DNA of 36,786 nt, taken from assembly GCA_903862645.1 (NCBI GenBank), contig CAIOZF010000164.1, forward strand, positions 1 through 36,786, given 5' to 3'. The position numbers and the translations under genes are program-made. The number at the start of each line of letters is the position of its first letter. The first letter of the stretch is position 1. Below, piece by piece: positions 32,234 through 36,786 of this stretch. The stretch comes from an uncultured Gammaproteobacteria bacterium. Its GTDB lineage: Bacteria > Pseudomonadota > Gammaproteobacteria > Pseudomonadales > Pseudohongiellaceae. The notes under the pieces were generated by a model. The model was not told the origin of the DNA. It worked only from the letters and a program-made list of their open reading frames with translations, and searched no databases.

Positions 32234-32749
32234 TTAGTTTCCCGAGCCGCTGTACTGTCCTATAAATGGAATCAGCCGGCCGCACAGCAGCACAATCGTC
32301 CAAATCGCCAGCGATGCATAGGCCACCGCTTTCGCCACCGGCGGGGAATCGGAATCGGCATTCCAGTTCTCCATCACTGGATGCACCTTCCAGTAATAGA
32401 ACAAGGCGTTTAGCCCCGCGAGCACGATCAGTACCATCTTTAACTGGAACACTGCGTTGCTGGCATAGGTCACCGGATCACCATAGAAGAACAGTATCCC
32501 GGTAATGAGGTTGAGTACGAACCCAAGCAACACCATGGGAATGAGTTTGTGAGTCGCGGCAGGATTCAAAATCCGGAAATGACCAGCCAGACGCAGGTCG
32601 ATCAGGAGCAAGCCACCGATCAGCAGGGAAAGACCGAAGAAGTGGAATATCTCCAGAATCGGCCAAAGCCAGTAGGCGGAAACAATCCATTGATTGAGCG
32701 CGCTATCGGCTACATAAGGGACTATGGATTCCAACAAGAATGATTGCAA
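32234..32749 (-). CDS. Multi-helix membrane protein, DUF6644-like
   Basis: This 171-residue integral membrane protein has about five helices. It shows WPILEIFHFFGLSLLIGGLL, then DLRLAG, a loop, VLNLITGILFFYGDP, FQLKMVLIVLAGLNALFYY and a final helix ending LCGRLIPFIG. A conserved His in the first helix (EIFHFFG) and DLRLxG match the neighbouring gene at 32765-33229, so the two are paralogues. Other genes of this kind often lie near DUF6152 genes; their function is unknown. The His could be a heme or metal ligand. The start is TTG at 32749 with GGGAG 8 bases upstream. It follows its paralogue by 15 bases, so the two are cotranscribed. Confidence 0.75.
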   Translation of the reverse strand: MQSFLLESIVPYVADSALNQWIVSAYWLWPILEIFHFFGLSLLIGGLLLIDLRLAGHFRILNPAATHKLIPMVLLGFVLNLITGILFFYGDPVTYASNAVFQLKMVLIVLAGLNALFYYWKVHPVMENWNADSDSPPVAKAVAYASLAIWTIVLLCGRLIPFIGQYSGSGN

Positions 32750-32764
32750 CGTAAGAGCTCCCTG

Positions 32765-33229
32765 TCAGACGTAGGCGACTAAACGGCCGGCAATAATGGC
32801 ACCGATCCAGGTCAGTAGTGAAATCAGCGCCACCACCTTGGTGGATTTGCTAATGACGGCCCCTGCCCCGACGGCAATCTCGGCACGCATGCGTGACTGA
32901 ATAACGCCCGCCAACACCATTCCCAGAATGATCATCGATATCTTCAGCAGGAATGCCAGGTTCTCGGCAAAAATCGTCGCCTGAGACGTGAACAGCAGCA
33001 CGCCGGAAATCGCGTTGATGATGAAGCCGACCCACGCGAATTTACTCAGCGATAGAAACGCCGCCGGGTGCAGCCCCTGATACATGCCGAGCAGGCGCAG
33101 GTCGCGAATCAGAAATATCCCCACGACGATGCCCAAGCCGATGATATGCACACTGAGCAGCGCGGGATAAGCCCACAGTGACAGACTCACCCACAGCGCC
33201 ACCGGCGTCGCTTCAATCCATGCAAACAT
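32765..33229 (-). CDS. Multi-helix membrane protein, DUF6644-like paralogue
   Basis: This 154-residue protein has about four to five helices: WAYPALLSVHIIGLGIVVG with one His, then IRDLRLLGMYQGLHPAA. These are followed by WVGFIINAISGVLLFTSQA, FLLKISMIILGMVLAGVIQ and a last helix ending IAGRLVAYV. The order HxxGL, DLRLLG, INxxSGxxLF and FxLKxxxI is shared with the gene that follows. The ATG at 33229 has GGAG 6 bases before it and is preferred to the TTG four codons upstream, which lies within that binding site. The pair may form a hetero-oligomer, perhaps a heme-bearing membrane module, which is inference. Confidence 0.75.
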   Translation of the reverse strand: MFAWIEATPVALWVSLSLWAYPALLSVHIIGLGIVVGIFLIRDLRLLGMYQGLHPAAFLSLSKFAWVGFIINAISGVLLFTSQATIFAENLAFLLKISMIILGMVLAGVIQSRMRAEIAVGAGAVISKSTKVVALISLLTWIGAIIAGRLVAYV

Positions 33230-33347
33230 TACACTCTCCAAAGCGCCGGAGCCGCGAACAGCGTGCCATTGCTCATATTTCTCATGCGTGACCTGATTGT
33301 GGCGGGAGCATGAACGTTCACAATGCCTTCGGCAATAGCAGCAAGCG

Positions 33348-34301
33348 CTATTTGCTCAGGTTTTCATAATAGGCGCGAATCGGGCCGAACGGACCGAAAC
33401 GATGCTGCTCGACGGAGAATTCATCGGCATAGGGGGGATAGGGGCTGTCCACTGGCTTGGTGGTGCGATCCGGGTAGTCCTTCTCAAGATTGGCCATCTG
33501 CGGTCGCTCCTGCGCGTTGATATACCCTGCCACATCGAAGGCCTGATCGTCGGTGAGGTCAGGCTGGCCCAATGGCATACGCGCCTTGATGAACAGGGAC
33601 GCCGTCAGCACCCTGCCCATTCCTGCGCCGTTGTTGAAACTGTCCGGTCCCCACAGCGGCGGGAACAGATAGCCTTCATTGAGATCGAGCGTGGCTTGCA
33701 GCCCCTGCCCTTCGACGCCGTGGCAGACCTGACAACGCTGTTCGTAGACAACCTGCCCGGCGGCAATGTCGGCGGCACGAGCGGGCTCTTTGAAGGCGGC
33801 CGGTTCGACCGCCGCGCGGCGGCTCTCGCTCATCGCGGCATACTGTGTGCCGAGGCTCTGAATGTAGAGTTCCATGGAGATCATCTCCACGCTGTCGCGG
33901 GCCAGTTCACGTCCGTTCATGCTGCGGGTCATGCAGCCGTTGATGCGATCGCGCAGATCCCCTTCGAAGCCATCGCGCCCGGAGAAACGCGGATAGCGGG
34001 AGGCCGACTGCATCAGCGACAGCGTGCCGGGTTTGGTACCGGTGTCGAGGTGGCACGATGCACAATCCAGATGCGAACCAGTGTAGCGCTGCTCTGGATT
34101 CTCATGATTAGGCCCCATCAATGCCGCCGTGTCGCGCAACAGTCTGCGACCATAGTCCGCGGTCGCTTCCAGCGGCACCGCACCGACGTCATCGGAGGAA
34201 GGGCGCGTCAGCAACAGCGATGTGACAATGATGCCGACCCCGACTACCGCGCTGGTCAGGATGGTGATCAGCAGGCCGCCGCGTTGATTAAAGAGACTCA
34301 T
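33348..34301 (-). CDS. tsdA: Diheme cytochrome c, thiosulfate dehydrogenase (TsdA)-like
   Basis: This is a 317-residue cytochrome anchored by an N-terminal helix (about 10-31). The first c domain has CASCH (80-84) followed by DRINGCMTRSMNGREL with Cys123, matching the TsdA motif that supplies the unusual Cys ligand to heme 1. The second has CQVCH (190-194), then YLFPPLWGPDSFNNGAGM and FIKARMPLG with Lys239 and Met242, the TsdA heme 2 ligand region. TsdA joins two thiosulfates into tetrathionate, giving electrons to cytochrome c or an oxidase. GGAGGAAG lies just before the ATG, which overlaps the upstream gene by 14 bases. Being in the oxidase operon supports direct electron feed. The substrate is inferred, not shown. 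Confidence 0.82.
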   Translation of the reverse strand: MSLFNQRGGLLITILTSAVVGVGIIVTSLLLTRPSSDDVGAVPLEATADYGRRLLRDTAALMGPNHENPEQRYTGSHLDCASCHLDTGTKPGTLSLMQSASRYPRFSGRDGFEGDLRDRINGCMTRSMNGRELARDSVEMISMELYIQSLGTQYAAMSESRRAAVEPAAFKEPARAADIAAGQVVYEQRCQVCHGVEGQGLQATLDLNEGYLFPPLWGPDSFNNGAGMGRVLTASLFIKARMPLGQPDLTDDQAFDVAGYINAQERPQMANLEKDYPDRTTKPVDSPYPPYADEFSVEQHRFGPFGPIRAYYENLSK

Positions 34302-34518
34302 TGGTTCTTCCTCCATCCGCTGTCGGCGGCTGCGTGGATTGATTCTGACGTTGCTGCTCGTGGTGATCCATGCGCTGCGCATCGTACCGCTGCAGTTGCT
34401 CCTGAAAACTGTGCTTCGGCTGTTCGATCTGTCGTCGCCACGCGGGCACCAACAGATAGGCCAGCAGCATGGCGCCGGCGAAGAGCAGTGACAGCCCGAC
34501 TATCAACGTTGTAATCAT
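34288..34518 (-). CDS. Small one-helix protein in oxidase operon, CcoQ-like by position
   Basis: This 76-residue protein has one N-terminal membrane helix (about 4-25, LIVGLSLLFAGAMLLAYLLV). It then has a basic stop-transfer and a polar Gln/His/Arg tail (about 34-76). Its ATG overlaps the stop of the fused oxidase gene (ATGA), and its stop overlaps the start of the TsdA-like gene. Position and shape are those of CcoQ or another small cbb3 accessory subunit, but the sequence has no diagnostic motif, so no symbol is given. It probably helps assemble or stabilise the fused oxidase. Confidence 0.7.
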   Translation of the reverse strand: MITTLIVGLSLLFAGAMLLAYLLVPAWRRQIEQPKHSFQEQLQRYDAQRMDHHEQQRQNQSTQPPTADGGRTNESL

Positions 34519-36786
34519 TGCGTACCTCCTGCCACAGCCGTCCCGAAGAACTGTCGGATGTAGTGCGAGACAACGGTGATCTCATCATCGCTCAGCCGGT
34601 CCGTCCATGGCGCCATCGACGTTCCCGGCACACCGGTACGCAGCACACGGACACTCTCGGCAAAATCCAGACGCTCGCGGCGGAAATCACTGGGTGCCAC
34701 CGGCAACTGGCTGGCGGCAAAGCCATCGCCGGCCCCGGTGTCGCCGTGACACTCCGCACAGTTGGTCTGGTAGACCGCCTCCCCCAGTGCCAGCACCTCG
34801 CTGGTCGCGCTGACCGACAAGTCCGCTGTAGTGCCGCCTCCGAATCCACGCACAACCGCCACCAGCGCCGCGAGATCTGTAGTCGACTGATCGCGCCACG
34901 CCGGCATGGCAGTGCCATGCACACCATTCCAGAGAATATCTGCGACCAGTTCCGGTGTGTATTCGTGCAGGGTCAGGTTGGTCGGTTCCGGATCCAGCCA
35001 CTGCGCCGCCACTCCATCACCCTTTCCTGCCAGACCGTGACAGCCGCTGCAGTTATTCGCCCACAGTTGCTGCCCCCTCTCCGCGCTCGTGGGCGACGGC
35101 AGCACGGGTGCGTCGCCCCGTGGCCGCGTGCGGCCCGGGTGAGCATTGAGCAAAGGAGCCTCGAAAGCCATCTGCGCCCACATGTCATCGGGATCGGCCG
35201 CCGCCTGCGCCGCTGCATCGCCCTCTGGCCAAGCCAGCTCGCGGGCACGTCCCAGGGTCTCGATGTAGGCAAGCAGGTCACGCGCCTCCTGTTTCGGCCG
35301 GTCGGCCGCGCCGTCGAAGAGTTCAGGATACGCGGGCATGATCGAGGTCGGCACGACTGCGCGTGGCGAGTACAGGTGCAGGAGGTGCCAGTCTTCCTTG
35401 TGCGTGCCCCCAGCCCTTGCCAGATCCGGCCCAATGCGGCGTGTTCCGAGCAGATGCGGGTAGTCGAAGCGACCCTCCCATGCCAGTGTCGGCGCACCGA
35501 AGCGCGCCATGTCGGCAGCGGTGTAACGCACCTGCTGCGTGTGGCAGTAGCCGCAACCTTCGCGTGCATACACGCTGCGGCCACGCTGTTCTGACGCAGT
35601 CAGCGGCAGCGGATTCTGCGGCGCCATCGCTGCCGTCTGCAGCTCCAGCACCTGCCTCGGCAGAACTCCCAGCAACGACACCGACATGGCGAAGAAGGCA
35701 ACTCCAGCCACGGAGGCAACCACGTAGGACATTCCCAGCGCGCGCCCCGGCGCTGCTCCTGAGCCGGTCTCGACCACCTCAGGCGCAACCTGTCTGGCGC
35801 CCTGACGACGGGCGCCCTCGATAGCCAACGCGCCGGCGCCTCGCAGGCCAGTGGTCAGCCCCACCAACAGCAGTACAAAGCCAGTGGTAATCGGAATGGC
35901 GGAGAGTGTACGCACGAGCCAGTAAGGCTCGGAGGCGCGAACCGACTCCAGCCAAGGGGCACCACTCATCCACAGCTCCCCCTGCACAAGCCCGGCGAGT
36001 GTGAGGTCGAGCACCATGATGCTGATGCCCAGAGTCAGAAGCCAATAGGCCCATTCCAGCGCCCGTGCGTTGTAGCGGGCGCCAGGCATGCGCTGCCAGG
36101 CGTGAATGATCCCGCCGATGCAGGCAAAGGTCGCAAAGCCCAGCATCGCCAGATGGGAATGGCCGATTACCCAGTCGGTGAAGTGAGTCAATTGGTTCAG
36201 ACTCATGTTGGCCTGCAGCGAGCCCTGCACACTGACAATCAGGTAGAACACCACCGACATCGACACGAAGCGCAGCCCCACATCACGAGGAATCCAGCCG
36301 CAACCGCGCTGCGACAACATCAGATTGGAGACGACGATAATTACAATCACGCCGAGCAGGAAGGACGCGGTGATGGCGGCCATCTGCGCCTCCATCGGAA
36401 TCACCGAGAAGATGTAGTGATGCGTGCCATTGAGCGGATAGAGGAAGAACAGCCCCCAGAAACCCAGCATGGAGAGAAAGTGACTGTAGACCGGTCGCCC
36501 ACTGGTGGCCGGTATCACATAATACAAAATGGCCAGAGCCAGTGGCGTGACGAACAAGCCGATAGCATCGTGAATCCACAGACCGCTGAAGGCGGCACCC
36601 GCCGCCCCTGGCACCAGTTCCGGGACGATATTTCCCATCGGGTAGGAGAGCAGTGTAAACACCAGCGCACCGATGATGTACCAGCTCGACACATATAAAT
36701 TGGCGATGCCACGACGAAAGAAGCCCGGCAGGAACTGCACGGAGGCCAACACAAATGCCAAGATCACGAAGGCATCGACAATCAGC
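34515..36786 (-). CDS. Fused cbb3-type oxidase, CcoN-CcoO-CcoP-like (partial at window edge)
   Basis: At least 756 codons are open to the window edge; about 140 N-terminal residues of CcoN lie outside. Numbering here starts at the GTG at 36767. CcoN part: CuB ligand His66 (WIHDAIG), Tyr110 at the cross-link position six before His116-His117 (NGTHHY), and heme ligands His203 and His205 (IGHSHLAM). Residues 311-345 are a linker, and 346-369 a membrane helix. The CcoO-type domain has CGYCH (405-409) with HTQQVR and Met477 (IMPAYP). Two CcoP-like domains follow: CSGCH (573-577) with Met621, and CAECH (670-674) with Met718. So one chain carries the catalytic core and three c hemes. It reduces O2 to water at low oxygen. 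Separate ccoO and ccoP genes are not present downstream. Confidence 0.9.
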   Translation of the reverse strand, partial: LIVDAFVILAFVLASVQFLPGFFRRGIANLYVSSWYIIGALVFTLLSYPMGNIVPELVPGAAGAAFSGLWIHDAIGLFVTPLALAILYYVIPATSGRPVYSHFLSMLGFWGLFFLYPLNGTHHYIFSVIPMEAQMAAITASFLLGVIVIIVVSNLMLSQRGCGWIPRDVGLRFVSMSVVFYLIVSVQGSLQANMSLNQLTHFTDWVIGHSHLAMLGFATFACIGGIIHAWQRMPGARYNARALEWAYWLLTLGISIMVLDLTLAGLVQGELWMSGAPWLESVRASEPYWLVRTLSAIPITTGFVLLLVGLTTGLRGAGALAIEGARRQGARQVAPEVVETGSGAAPGRALGMSYVVASVAGVAFFAMSVSLLGVLPRQVLELQTAAMAPQNPLPLTASEQRGRSVYAREGCGYCHTQQVRYTAADMARFGAPTLAWEGRFDYPHLLGTRRIGPDLARAGGTHKEDWHLLHLYSPRAVVPTSIMPAYPELFDGAADRPKQEARDLLAYIETLGRARELAWPEGDAAAQAAADPDDMWAQMAFEAPLLNAHPGRTRPRGDAPVLPSPTSAERGQQLWANNCSGCHGLAGKGDGVAAQWLDPEPTNLTLHEYTPELVADILWNGVHGTAMPAWRDQSTTDLAALVAVVRGFGGGTTADLSVSATSEVLALGEAVYQTNCAECHGDTGAGDGFAASQLPVAPSDFRRERLDFAESVRVLRTGVPGTSMAPWTDRLSDDEITVVSHYIRQFFGTAVAGGTQ

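Noticed and set aside
33402-34514. 370-codon plus-strand frame opposite the diheme cytochrome gene
   Set aside because: This is a shadow of the cytochrome gene; the composition is His/Arg/Ala-rich and no motif is present, while the other strand has CxxCH sites in frame.
34518-35594. 358-codon plus-strand frame opposite the fused oxidase
   Set aside because: Same reason: antisense to three well-conserved heme domains.
1-36786. CRISPR arrays, tRNA or rRNA genes, riboswitches
   Set aside because: I saw no regularly spaced identical repeats, no TTCGA-containing cloverleaf pattern and no known riboswitch core on either strand; a covariance-model search would be needed to exclude small RNAs.

Overview
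The window looks like chromosomal DNA of a free-living, aerobic gammaproteobacterium, probably marine. The signs are two very large TonB-dependent receptors, a cbb3-type terminal oxidase, Tat and Sec exported proteins of the DUF6152 and DsrE-like kinds, a stand-alone EAL domain protein and a TIGR03643/DUF2805 protein. No tRNA, rRNA or CRISPR array is visible. The genus cannot be fixed from sequence alone.

Layout. 1-3.4 kb is a decayed accessory stretch: a frameshifted vapC toxin remnant, a row of very small genes (two to three membrane proteins plus a 54-codon ORF closed by a perfect hairpin), a DUF222/HNH gene reduced by at least two deletions, a headless ORF and an intact DUF2805 gene. 3.4-8.8 kb is a TonB-dependent receptor followed by an exported amidase, a likely uptake-and-hydrolysis pair. 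9.3-10.3 kb holds a lone ParB/KorB-like gene with a 14-bp palindrome upstream. 10.7-12.2 kb is an NhaC-type antiporter gene broken by one extra base in a 9-bp G:C run. 12.4-15.1 kb is an insertion-sequence graveyard (ISL3, IS3 and IS30 family remnants) around a TPR protein with a C-terminal 2OG-Fe(II) oxygenase-like domain. 15.1-16.2 kb has a small secreted protein and a glutaredoxin-fold protein that lacks the active-site cysteines.

16.2-22.6 kb (minus strand) is an export cluster: an EAL protein, then membrane fusion protein, FtsX-like permease and LolD-like ATPase with overlapping genes, then an RND/MMPL exporter. 23-26 kb is a second TonB-dependent receptor with a strong terminator. 26.2-30 kb carries single-gene functions: a small secreted protein, a 2OG-Fe(II) oxygenase, a SOUL heme-binding protein, a Tat-exported DsrE-like protein and an exported methyltransferase-fold protein. 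It ends with a broken fragment of a CPA2 cation/proton antiporter.

30.5-36.8 kb is about redox chemistry at the membrane. On the plus strand are a DUF6152 protein, an exported partner and a cytochrome b561. On the minus strand, reading in from the right edge, is a cbb3 oxidase in which the CcoN, CcoO and CcoP-type heme domains form one polypeptide, then a one-helix CcoQ-like protein, then a diheme cytochrome resembling thiosulfate dehydrogenase TsdA. Two related small multi-helix proteins follow. The overlapping oxidase genes suggest a thiosulfate (or similar) to oxygen electron path. This fused oxidase with its TsdA-like neighbour is the most unusual system in the window.
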